64,000 bases of DNA from contig NZ_JAOVZO020000001.1 of NCBI RefSeq assembly GCF_025717065.2, forward strand, positions 310,001 through 374,000, in the 5' to 3' direction. Positions 1 to 8,788 of the stretch are shown here, piece after piece. The position numbers were made by a program, and so were the translations under genes. Positions within the stretch are counted from its first letter, which is position 1, and each line of letters starts with the position of its first letter. This DNA comes from Tahibacter soli. GTDB lineage: Bacteria > Pseudomonadota > Gammaproteobacteria > Xanthomonadales > Rhodanobacteraceae. The notes beneath the pieces were generated by a model. The model had not been told where the DNA came from. It did no database searches and saw only the letters and a program-made list of their open reading frames with translations.

Positions 1-2673
1 TCGCCTTGCCGACGATCGCCGGCGTCGTCGCGGGGCCGGCGTCGAACGCGCCGCCGGTCGATTCGGTGATCGGCAGCTCGACCTCGACCGCGTTCGCCGG
101 CACCTGGCCCTGCACGACGTACCAGCGCTGGCCGGCCGGGTCGTTGCCGCCGTCGCGCGAGAACGTGAACCACGGCATGAACAGCGTGCGCGAATCGGGC
201 AGGTAGTCGAGCACGAAGCCCTCGCCGTTGGCGTACGGCGACCACCAGGCGCCGGCGATGCCGGGCTGGTCGAGGCGGGTCGGAGGGGGCGCGGTCATGT
301 CGACGCCCAGCAGGAAGGCGGCCTGACCGGCCTGCGTGTCGATCCCGGTGATGCCCACGCGCGCCGTGCCGTCGCGACCAAGGCCGACGCCGACCGGCGG
401 CGAACAGGCGTCCGCGCAGCGGATCGTGCGGTCCTGCCGGGGTTGGCCCGTCGCGGTCGCGATCGTCTGCAGGCGGAGACGGTTTTCGTTCGTGGTCGCG
501 ACGATGAGCGTGTCGCCGGCATCGTCGATCGCCATGACGCCGGCCTTCTGCTGCACGGCCGGGCTGCTCGTGGAGCGTCGCCATTCGATGGCGCCGTCGG
601 CTGCCGCGATGCGCATCACCCAGTTCGTATCGGCCCAGTTCGTATCGGGCGGCGCGTCGCTCGGCGGCGTCGAGGCGTTCTGGTACACGTAGACCGCGTC
701 GCGTGTGGCGAGAAGATTGCCGAAAGGCGGCGCGTATCCCGTGGAAAAGGCAATCGCCTTGCGCCAGCGCAGCGTGCCGGCCGCATCGATCGCGCGCAGG
801 TCGCCGCCGCTGCCGGTTGCCGCGAGCAGGTAGGACGTGCCGTCCGGCGCCACGGCGAGGGCGATCGGAAACAGGGGCTGGCCGATGCGGGCTCGTTCGT
901 GGAGAACACGACGGCGCCGTTCGCGTCCAGCCGCACGAGGTTCAATGCCGTCGGCTGGTACGGGCTGTTTGCGATCGCCACCGTCGTGCGGCCCGATCCT
1001 TCGATCGTCGCAGCGACGGGAAGGCCGGCGATCGGCGGTGCCAGCCGCGGACGGCCGTCGCGATCGATGCGCATGACCTGGAATGCGCCGTTTCCTGCGA
1101 ACACCGCGAACAGGCGTCCGTCGTCGAGCAGTCCGGCAAACGACTGCGCCTGCGTCGCCGAGACGCCTTCCTGCCACAGGATGTCGCCGGTCGCGGCGTC
1201 GAGGCACAGGTTGGTCCAGGCGTAGGCGTCGAACCCCGACGACGGCAGGAAACGACCGGTCGCGCAGACGCGGTCGGCGCGCGCGACGATGCTGTAGGTC
1301 GCACGCAGGCGGTGGCCGATGTCGCGCGACCACAGCACGTTGCCGCGCGCGTCGATCTTGCTCAGGCGTTCGCCGCGCGGTCCGGAGAGGTAACCCGAGC
1401 GCGAGGCGAGGTAGGTCGTTCCGTCCGGCGCGACGTGCTGCGCGAGCGCTTCGCCGATATCGGACTGCACGACGCCCGCGAGCGGCGAAGCCACGGCGTT
1501 GCCGGCGACGTCGAACGCGAGCGCGTTGATCTCGCCGCCGGCCGGCGGGGGATCGGTGTAGCCCGTGGCCAGCAGCGTGCCGCGCGGCCCGAAGTCGAGG
1601 TCGGTGACGTACGACCACGGCACGGCGATGAACGCCGCTCGTTGGCCGTCCTCGTTCCAGCGATGGAGGCCCGGCGTCCTGTCGATGCAGCCGACCGCGA
1701 CATCGCCGGCCGGCGATGCGGTCGCCCTGTCGAACCGGCCGTTGCAGGACGACGCCTGCCAGCGCACCGCGCCCGCGTGCGTCAGGCGCGCGACGGTCGT
1801 GCTGGTGCCGGTGCTGCCGACGGCATGGTGGCCGACGACGACGAGCCCGTCGGCGTCGGCGAACAGCTGCGCCTGCGAGTCGTCCTCGTCGCCGGCGACG
1901 GTGCGCGTCCACCGTGGCGTGCCGTCGGGCGACATCGCGGCGATCTGCAGCGGCCCGCGCTGCCCGGCGGCGCCGATGCCGGCGGTGACGACGTCGCCGT
2001 TCTCGAGTATCGCGATGGCCGTGACGGACGCGCTGCCACCGTCGCGGACCCAGCGCTGCCGGCCGTCCGGCGCGTAGCTCGCGACGTGCGTGGACGCGTT
2101 TTGCCGCGCATCGCGCACCGCGACGATCGCGCCGCCGTCGGCGTCCACCGCGAGCGCCGTAGTGTCCGCGAGCCCAAAAAGAGAAAGATCAACTTGCGCC
2201 GCCATGGCGCCGTCGCGGCCGATCCGCGCGAGGCGGCGGAGGCCGGAAAACCAGGTCGTCCCGCCGGCATCGGCGGCGATCCGGGCGCATCCGTCAGGCT
2301 CGTCGCGCGACCACGCGAGGTGTGCCTGTGCGTCGACGCGCCCGATCCGGCAGGCGCCGTCGCCGCGGCTGAAAACGATCGCGCCGCCGTCGGCGAGCGC
2401 AAGGCCGTCGCCGAATTCGCGCCTGGCGCCGTCGACGCCGAGCAGTACGCGATCGGCGACCGTCGCGCGGCCCGAGGCATCGATGTGCCGTACCGCGCCG
2501 TCGTCGAACGCCCAGATGCCGTCGCGGCCGTCGGGCACGAAACGGTCGAACGCGACGGCACGCGGCGGCGCGGGCTCGACGTGACGCCAGTCGGCGGCCG
2601 GTGCGGTCGCAGCATCGGCGGACAGCACGAGCGCGGCGAGCGTGGACGCCGTCAGTGCGCATCGGAGCGACAT
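1..2673 (-). CDS. secreted beta-propeller (PQQ-like) protein, 3'-partial, frameshifted near 880
   Basis: The gene starts at 2673 with a signal peptide (MSLRCALTASTLAALVLSAD) and continues with repeated blades of the GxDGxxRW type, as in PQQ/outer-membrane propeller proteins, so it is probably exported. The open frame is intact to about 890; beyond that it turns into Arg/Pro-rich nonsense and stops at 616, while coherent propeller sequence (QPLFPIALAVAPDGTSYLL) resumes in the neighbouring minus-strand frame and stays open to the left edge. One missing base in the G/C-rich stretch 874-892 would restore a single gene. The downstream part contains a W-W-x-P-x-x-N-G-E-G module related to one in the giant RHS protein. 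The true 3' end lies outside the window. Either a real pseudogene or an assembly error; substrate and function unknown. Confidence 0.7.
619..648. repeat. 15-bp perfect tandem duplication
   Basis: CCCAGTTCGTATCGG occurs twice without a gap (619-633, 634-648). In the restored reading frame of the propeller gene it duplicates five residues (DTNWA DTNWV), so it does not itself cause the frameshift. Confidence 0.9.
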
Positions 2674-2752
2674 CGATTCCCCTGAAGTGGTGGCGTGCAG
2701 CCCGAGCCAACCGTAAAACGGCTGCGAGTATGGTCACGAAGGCGCATCGCGG

Positions 2753-2782
2753 CCAAAAAGAAGGGCCGCACGAGGCGGCCCT
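2753..2782 (-). terminator. Rho-independent terminator of metK
   Basis: On the minus strand AGGGCCGC (2782-2775), a 5-base loop and GCGGCCCT (2769-2762) form a perfect 8-bp stem followed by TTCTTTTTG. It lies about 30 bases past the metK stop codon and is one of the few hairpins here with a real U tract. Confidence 0.85.
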
Positions 2783-2810
2783 GTCTTTCGGTGCCTTGGA
2801 AACCGATCGC

Positions 2811-4010
2811 TTACTTGATCTTGGCGTCCGCGCGCAGCGCGTCGGCCTTGTCGGTCTTTTCCCACGAGAACGCGGTGTACTTCTCGCCGCTCTCGGTCTT
2901 CACGTCGTACGGCGTGCGGCCGAAGTGGCCGTAGCTCGCGGTCTGCTGGTACATCGGGTGGATCAGGTCGAGCATCTGGATGATGCCGTACGGACGCAGG
3001 TCGAAATGCTTGCGGATCAGCTTTTCGATCTTGTCGTCGCTGATCTTGCCCGTGCCGAACGTGGTCACCGAGATCGAGGTCGGCTCGGCCACGCCGATCG
3101 CGTACGAGACCTGGATTTCGCAACGGTCGGCGAGGCCGGCCGCCACGACGTTCTTGGCGACGTAGCGCGCCGCGTAAGCGGCCGAACGGTCGACCTTCGA
3201 CGGATCCTTGCCCGAGAACGCGCCGCCGCCGTGGCGGGCCCAGCCGCCGTACGTGTCGACGATGATCTTGCGGCCGGTCAGGCCGCAGTCGCCCACCGGG
3301 CCGCCGATCACGAACTTGCCGGTCGGGTTGATGTGGAACTTCGTGCCCTTGTGGATCCACTTGGTCGGCAGGACCGGCTTGATGATGGTTTCCATCACGC
3401 CTTCTTTCAGGTCCTTGTGCTTGACCGACGGGTCGTGCTGCGTGGAGAGCACCACGGCGTCGATCGCGACGGCCTTGCCGTTTTCATAGCGCAGCGTGAC
3501 CTGGCTCTTGGCGTCCGGACGCAGCCACGGCAGCGGCGACTTCTTCGCCTTGCGCACCTTGGCCTGCTGTTCGACGAGACGGTGCGAGTAGTAGATCGCG
3601 GCCGGCATCATGTCCTTCGTTTCGTTCGTCGCGTAGCCGAACATCAGGCCCTGGTCGCCGGCGCCCTGTTCTTCCGGGCTCTTGCGGTCGACGCCCTGGT
3701 TGATGTCGGGCGACTGCTTGCCGATCAGGTTCAGCACGCCGCAGGTGGCGCCGTCGAAGCCGACGTCGGACGAGTCGTAGCCGATGTCCAGGATGACCTT
3801 GCGCGTGAGCGCTTCGAGGTCGATCCAGGCGGAGGTGGTGACCTCGCCGGCGACGATCGCCACGCCGGTCTTCACCAGGGTTTCGCAAGCCACGCGGGCG
3901 CGCTTGTCCTGGGCGAGGATGGCGTCGAGCACGGCGTCGGAAATCTGGTCGGCAACCTTGTCCGGATGACCTTCGGACACGGACTCGGAAGTGAAGAGGT
4001 AGCTGCTCAT
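2811..4010 (-). CDS. metK: S-adenosylmethionine synthetase
   Basis: Makes S-adenosylmethionine from methionine and ATP in the cytoplasm. The 399-residue product has the usual length and all family landmarks: [16 protein letters not shown] near the N-terminus, the [15 protein letters not shown]-binding loop, and the Gly-rich [19 protein letters not shown] segment. It begins [18 protein letters not shown], the standard start. It is a single-gene unit with its own terminator; the flanking propeller gene and metalloprotease are unrelated. I looked for a SAM-type riboswitch in the 5' region (4011-4100) and saw none. Confidence 0.97.
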   Translation of the reverse strand: MSSYLFTSESVSEGHPDKVADQISDAVLDAILAQDKRARVACETLVKTGVAIVAGEVTTSAWIDLEALTRKVILDIGYDSSDVGFDGATCGVLNLIGKQSPDINQGVDRKSPEEQGAGDQGLMFGYATNETKDMMPAAIYYSHRLVEQQAKVRKAKKSPLPWLRPDAKSQVTLRYENGKAVAIDAVVLSTQHDPSVKHKDLKEGVMETIIKPVLPTKWIHKGTKFHINPTGKFVIGGPVGDCGLTGRKIIVDTYGGWARHGGGAFSGKDPSKVDRSAAYAARYVAKNVVAAGLADRCEIQVSYAIGVAEPTSISVTTFGTGKISDDKIEKLIRKHFDLRPYGIIQMLDLIHPMYQQTASYGHFGRTPYDVKTESGEKYTAFSWEKTDKADALRADAKIK

Positions 4011-4287
4011 CGCGGCAAGTATCCGTTATTCGAGATAGAGAGATGGATGGGAACGCGCAATGATAGCGGCACAACGTTGCCATTGCACCTGCGCCGCCGG
4101 CCCCCGCCGCCGCGTCCGTCGCCGTTCAAACATGCGTCGGCGAATCTGGACACCGCGCCATTTTTGTTCCAATCCGCTGGATTTCCAATGCGTTAGCGTG
4201 GCCGTCCCGTTGCCGGGGGGCGTATCGGGAGTGCAATGCCGGTCGGCTTGACGCCGGCCGGTTCACAGATACGCAACGGAGGCAATG

Positions 4288-6003
4288 ATGCTAAAGATAC
4301 GCATACTCGCGGGGGCGCTGGCCGCCGCGTTGACGCTCGTCGCGCCCGGCGACGCCGTCGCACGCGCGGCGCACGTGATCGACCAGGCGATGCTCGTCAG
4401 GGACGCGCTCACGGTCGGCGTCGGCGACCCTGTCGTTTTCGACCGCGCGGACGGCCAGTATCGTGCGGACGGAGTACCCGCCACGCTGTTTTCGCCGGAC
4501 TTCAGCGCGCGACCGTCGACGCCGAAGGCGATGGCGCTCGAATTTCTCGCCGCGCGCGGCGCAACGCTCGGGCTCGACCCTCAGGCGGTGGCGAATCTTT
4601 CCGTGACGTCCGAGCGCCTGACCGACGGCATCGGGGTCGTGCGCATGCGGCAGCAATCGCAGGGCCTGCCGGTGTACGGCAGCGACATCGTCGTGTCGAC
4701 CGCCTCGGACGGCCGTGTGATCTTTGTCGCGAACGGGGTGGTAACCGACATCGACACGGTCGATCCCGTGCCGTCGAACGCCCCGGCGGACGCGACGCGG
4801 GCCGCGACGACGCATATCGGCGGCAACGCCCGCTCGATGCATGCGCCGCAACTGATGCTGCACGTCGCGGACGGCGCGACGCGTCTTGCCTGGCGCACGT
4901 CGGTCGAAAGCGCGGATCCGGCGATCGGCTCGTGGGCCGTGCTCGTCGACGCGCATGACGGCAGCATCCTGCGCGCGCAGTCGACGACGTACAACGCGAA
5001 CGGAACCGGTACGGTGTTCAAGCCCGATCCGTTGTCGTCGGCGCGCGCTTCGGCGAGCGATCCCGGCTACGGCGACAACGGCAACGCCGACTCGCCGCAG
5101 TTCACCGCACAGCTGTTCCCGGTGACGCTGCGCGACATCACGCTCGCAAGCGGCCAGTATCGACTCGAAGGTCCGTACGCATCGTGCCGCGCCCTCGAAG
5201 CCCCGTCCGACGCGGCGTGCCCGACCGGTGCGTCGTCCGACTTTTCGGTCACGCGCTCGGCGCTGACTTTCGACGCCGTCAACATCTACTACCACCTCGA
5301 CACGTACATGCGCTACGTCAACGTCACGCTCGGCATAACGGCGATGCCGACGCGGTACTACAGCGGCGGCGTCCGATACGACCCGCATGCGGAAAGCGGC
5401 GCCGACAATTCGCGCTACAGCGGCGGCAATCTCTACTTCGGCGAAGGCGGCGTCAACGACGGGCAGGACGCCGACGTCATCATCCACGAGCTCGGGCACG
5501 GCATTCACGACTGGGTGACGAACGGCAACCTCTCGCAGTCGCAGGGTCTGTCCGAAGGCGTCGGCGACTACCTCGCGCAAGGCTACAGCCGCGACTTCCC
5601 GAACCAGTGGGTAGCCACCGACGCCGCCTACCATTGGGTGTTCAACTTCGACGGACATGCCCCCGGGCTGTGGGCGGGCCGCGCGACCAACTGGCACACG
5701 AACCACAGCTATCCGGGCAATATCGGCTCGGGCATTCACCAGCAGGGCCAGTATTTCGCGTCGTGCAGTATCGTGGCACGCGACGCGCTCGGGGGCATGG
5801 CAATGGACAAGGCCGTCCTAGTGGGTCTTTCGATGACCAACGGCTCGTCGAACCAGAAAGCCGCCGCGCAGGCGATCATCAACGCCGCCGCCGAGCAAGG
5901 CACCAACGTCGCGCCGATCGCCGCGGCGTACAACACGAGCTGCAACTACGCGGTCACCGTGCCGGTGTCCGACGTGATCTTCAAGAACGGCTTCGAGCCG
6001 TAA
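4288..6003 (+). CDS. secreted M36-like (fungalysin/thermolysin-type) zinc metalloprotease, copy 1
   Basis: Probable extracellular protease of 571 residues. A signal peptide (about residues 1-26) is followed by an FTP-like propeptide, then a catalytic domain with HELGHGIHDW (zinc ligands His400 and His404, catalytic Glu401) and a downstream GLSEGVGDYLAQ that supplies the third ligand. The protein ends VSDVIFKNGFEP, a tail shared with its neighbour and with the protein ending at 20076. I chose the second of two adjacent ATGs because GGAGG (4278-4282) then sits five bases upstream; the first ATG (4285) is too close. It forms a tandem pair with the next gene. Confidence 0.88.
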   Translation: MLKIRILAGALAAALTLVAPGDAVARAAHVIDQAMLVRDALTVGVGDPVVFDRADGQYRADGVPATLFSPDFSARPSTPKAMALEFLAARGATLGLDPQAVANLSVTSERLTDGIGVVRMRQQSQGLPVYGSDIVVSTASDGRVIFVANGVVTDIDTVDPVPSNAPADATRAATTHIGGNARSMHAPQLMLHVADGATRLAWRTSVESADPAIGSWAVLVDAHDGSILRAQSTTYNANGTGTVFKPDPLSSARASASDPGYGDNGNADSPQFTAQLFPVTLRDITLASGQYRLEGPYASCRALEAPSDAACPTGASSDFSVTRSALTFDAVNIYYHLDTYMRYVNVTLGITAMPTRYYSGGVRYDPHAESGADNSRYSGGNLYFGEGGVNDGQDADVIIHELGHGIHDWVTNGNLSQSQGLSEGVGDYLAQGYSRDFPNQWVATDAAYHWVFNFDGHAPGLWAGRATNWHTNHSYPGNIGSGIHQQGQYFASCSIVARDALGGMAMDKAVLVGLSMTNGSSNQKAAAQAIINAAAEQGTNVAPIAAAYNTSCNYAVTVPVSDVIFKNGFEP

Positions 6004-6317
6004 CTCCGCCCGGCGCCGCGGCGGCGGCCGCGGCGCCATTCCCTCGATACCGGACGCGCACCGAACCGGGTGCGCGGCTCCATGCCGTGTCCGCCCGGGC
6101 GACTCCGGACGGATGCCTCCATGCGGCGCGCGGCGGATGTGACGGGTTTCTTGCTCGCGCTACTGTCTCTCGATACCGTCGATAAGGTACGGTCGATGGT
6201 TCGTATCCGCACGGGGCGCGCGGATCGGGGCCGGCGCTTGCAGGAGCCGGCGATCGTGGGGGAACAATCTGGAATCGATGCGACGGGGGTCGCGGAGGTT
6301 CCGCTCGGAGGATGGGA
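6004..6317 (+). other. intergenic spacer with terminator-like hairpin (6012-6037)
   Basis: Between the two tandem protease genes. GGCGCCGCGGC (6012-6022) pairs perfectly with GCCGCGGCGCC (6027-6037), with no T-run, and probably ends the first gene. The remainder should hold the promoter and leader of the second protease; I see no convincing gene in it. Confidence 0.6.
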
Positions 6318-8039
6318 ATGAAGCTTCGCAACAAAACCTTGGCCGGCGGCATTGCGTCGGTGTTGATGCTCGGCATTGCAACGAACGCGGCGGCGCTGTC
6401 GCCGCAGTCGCAGGCCGAGCGGCAGTCGGTGCGCGACGCGCTGACGCGCGGCGTCGACACGCCGTCGCTGTTCGACGCCGTCGACGGCCAGTACCGGCCC
6501 GACGGCCTGCCGGCCGCGCTGTTCGCGCCGGATTTCAACGCGCGTCCGGCATCGCCGAAGGCCATGGCGCTCGAGTACCTCGCCGCGCGCGGCGAATCGC
6601 TCGGCCTCGATGCGCAGGCGGTCGCGAATCTCGCGGTGACCTCCGAGCGCCTGACCGGCAACATCGGTGTCGTGCGCGTGCGGCAGCAGGCGCAGGGCCT
6701 GCCGGTGTACGGCAGCGACATCGTCGTATCGACCGCGTCCGACGGCCGCGTGATCTTCGTCGCCAACGACGTCGTCACCGGACTCGCCGACGTCGACACG
6801 ACGCCGAAACTCGACGCCGATCGGGCGCTCGTCGTCGTCGCCGGCTACCTCGGCGGCGCGCCGCTGCGCCACGGCAAGACGGCGCTGATGCTGCACGTGG
6901 CGAACGGCAAGACGCACCTCGTCTGGCGCGCCGAAGCGATGAGCAGCGCGGTCGGCGTGGGCGGCTGGGACGTGCTCGTCGACGCGCACGACGGCACCGT
7001 GCTGCGTGCGCAGTCGACGACGTACAACGTCGACGGCACCGGCACCGTGTTCAAGCCCGATCCGCTGTCGTCGGCGCGCGTGGCCTACGCCACCACCGGC
7101 TATCCGGACAACAACAATGCCGACTCGGCGCAACTGACCGCGCAACTGTCCTCGGTCACCCTGCGCGAGATCACGCTGAGCGCCGGGCAGCATTCGCTGA
7201 ACGGTCCGAAGGCCGTGTGCTGGCAGTGGGAGCCGCCGACCGACGCCGCGTGCCCGGTGCAGGCATCTTCGGATTTCTCGGTGACGCGTTCGGCGCTGAC
7301 GTTCGATGCGGTCAACGTGTACTACCACGTCGACACGTTCATGCGTTACATCAACACGACGCTCGGCGTCGCGGTGACGCCGCGCCAGTACACCGGCGGC
7401 GTGCGCTTCGACGCGCACGGCGAGAACGGCGACGACAATTCGCACTTCGACAGCGGCACCGGCGAACTCGTGTTCGGCGAGGGCGGCGTCGACGATGCGC
7501 AGGACGCCGACGTGATCATCCACGAGCTCGGCCACGGCATCCACGACTGGCTCACGAACGGCGGCCTGTCGCAGACGCAGGGCCTGTCCGAAGGCGTCGG
7601 CGACTACCTCGCGCAGGCGTACAGCCGCGACTTCCCGAACCAGTGGACGCCGTCGGACGCGGCCTACAACTGGGTCTTCAGCTACGACGGCCACAATCCG
7701 TTCTGGGGCGGCCGCGTGACGAACTGGCACACGAACCACAGCTATCCGAGCAATCTCGGATCGCCGTCGCCGCATATCCCGGGCCAGTACTGGGCGTCGT
7801 GCAACATCGTCGCGCGCGACGCAATCGGCGGCGCGATGATGGACAAGGCGTTTCTCGTGGGCCTGTCGATGACGACCGGCTCGGCGAACCAGAAGACCGC
7901 CGCGCAAGCCGTGATCAACGCCGCCGCGACGCAGGGCGCGAACGTCGCCGGCATCGCCGCGGCGTACAACACGAGCTGCACCTACGCCGTCACCGTGCCG
8001 GTGTCGGATCTGATCTTCAAGAACGGCTTTGAGCTGTAG
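6318..8039 (+). CDS. secreted M36-like zinc metalloprotease, copy 2
   Basis: Paralogue of the preceding gene with the same architecture over its whole length (573 residues): signal peptide, FTP-like propeptide with the same GLPVYGSDIVVSTASDGRVI block, HELGHGIHDW zinc site (His402, Glu403, His406), GLSEGVGDYLAQ, and tail VSDLIFKNGFEL. The start at 6318 is preferred over the ATG at 6312, which directly abuts GGAGG (6307-6311). The pair arose by tandem duplication followed by divergence, perhaps giving different substrate ranges. Export is by a Sec-type signal; the role of the conserved tail is unknown. Confidence 0.88.
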   Translation: MKLRNKTLAGGIASVLMLGIATNAAALSPQSQAERQSVRDALTRGVDTPSLFDAVDGQYRPDGLPAALFAPDFNARPASPKAMALEYLAARGESLGLDAQAVANLAVTSERLTGNIGVVRVRQQAQGLPVYGSDIVVSTASDGRVIFVANDVVTGLADVDTTPKLDADRALVVVAGYLGGAPLRHGKTALMLHVANGKTHLVWRAEAMSSAVGVGGWDVLVDAHDGTVLRAQSTTYNVDGTGTVFKPDPLSSARVAYATTGYPDNNNADSAQLTAQLSSVTLREITLSAGQHSLNGPKAVCWQWEPPTDAACPVQASSDFSVTRSALTFDAVNVYYHVDTFMRYINTTLGVAVTPRQYTGGVRFDAHGENGDDNSHFDSGTGELVFGEGGVDDAQDADVIIHELGHGIHDWLTNGGLSQTQGLSEGVGDYLAQAYSRDFPNQWTPSDAAYNWVFSYDGHNPFWGGRVTNWHTNHSYPSNLGSPSPHIPGQYWASCNIVARDAIGGAMMDKAFLVGLSMTTGSANQKTAAQAVINAAATQGANVAGIAAAYNTSCTYAVTVPVSDLIFKNGFEL

Positions 8040-8048
8040 CGACGGATC

Positions 8049-8074
8049 GGCGCCGCGGGCAATCCCGCGGCGCC
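8049..8074. terminator. terminator-like GC hairpin between convergent genes
   Basis: GGCGCCGCGGG (8049-8059), loop CAAT, CCCGCGGCGCC (8064-8074): perfect 11-bp stem without a U tract, just past the stop of protease copy 2. Its core resembles the hairpin after copy 1. Confidence 0.6.
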
Positions 8075-8114
8075 AAGCTGCGTTCGCAGCGGGCTCCTCG
8101 CCGGCGGGCTGTTC

Positions 8115-8642
8115 TCAACAGTCGGCAAGGAATGCTTCGAAAGAACGCAGCAGCGCGATAGAGCGCCCTTCAAGATCCTCAACCAGCGAATCCGCAGTGT
8201 CGTACTCGATGGTCTCATCTTCGACCTGATCGAAGCCGATTTCCTGTCCGCTCCAACCGTATTCGCACTCCAGCCGCCATCGACCTTCGGTGCAGCAGAT
8301 GACGACGCATGCGCTCACGGCCTTCTTGTTGATGTTCGTCCATCTCAAGAGATCGGCATCGATCGTAAAGTTCAGCGATGTCGTCTTCTGTTCGGTGAAC
8401 GAGCTCGTGTTGGTCCAAGGAATCAATGCCGTCGTCACGTTCTTGAAGCGGCTGTCCTCGCGAAGAGCGTCGGCATTTTTTCTGAAAATGGCGAGCGTTC
8501 TCGCAGTGGCTTCAATGAATTCACAAATATCATCATTCACGACTGCCTCGGCGCTTTGGAGGCTCTCGAGTCGACGGTAGCTTCGACAATCTTCTGCGTG
8601 CCCCCCGAGGCATGAGACTACCACCGACAAGCGCTCCGCCAT
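8115..8642 (-). CDS. hypothetical protein, 175 aa, low-GC
   Basis: Unrecognised cytoplasmic protein without signal peptide or membrane segment, acidic toward the C-terminus. The frame stays open upstream to 9203, but that extension is antisense to metE and Arg-rich, so I place the start at the ATG at 8642 (MAERLSVVVSCLGG). Base composition is clearly lower in G+C than the neighbours, suggesting acquisition by transfer. Size, composition and isolation would suit an orphan immunity-type gene, but no motif supports that. Its stop codon lies inside a CTGTTGAGAACAG palindrome resembling part of the hairpin array at 18537. Confidence 0.55.
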   Translation of the reverse strand: MAERLSVVVSCLGGHAEDCRSYRRLESLQSAEAVVNDDICEFIEATARTLAIFRKNADALREDSRFKNVTTALIPWTNTSSFTEQKTTSLNFTIDADLLRWTNINKKAVSACVVICCTEGRWRLECEYGWSGQEIGFDQVEDETIEYDTADSLVEDLEGRSIALLRSFEAFLADC

Positions 8643-8752
8643 TCGCCTTCGCACCACCGGCGGGAAACTTCGAAGTGTCCACTCGGTGCAACTTTTGCGT
8701 CTGACAGCGGAATGATCCTGATCAATCGGATTGCCCGGAAATTTGCGAAGAA

Positions 8753-8782
8753 GTGCGCCACGGGCGAATGCCCGCGGCGCAC
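8753..8782 (-). terminator. probable metE terminator
   Basis: GTGCGCCACGGGC (8753-8765), loop GAAT, and GCCCGCGGCGCAC (8770-8782) form a 13-bp stem with one A-C mismatch. On the minus strand it is followed by TTCTTCGCAAATTT, a moderate U-rich run, seven bases past the metE stop. Confidence 0.75.
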
Positions 8783-8788
8783 GCCGCG

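Noticed and set aside
4011-4287. SAM riboswitch ahead of metK
   Set aside because: No conserved SAM-I, SAM-II or SAH motif could be recognised on the minus strand.
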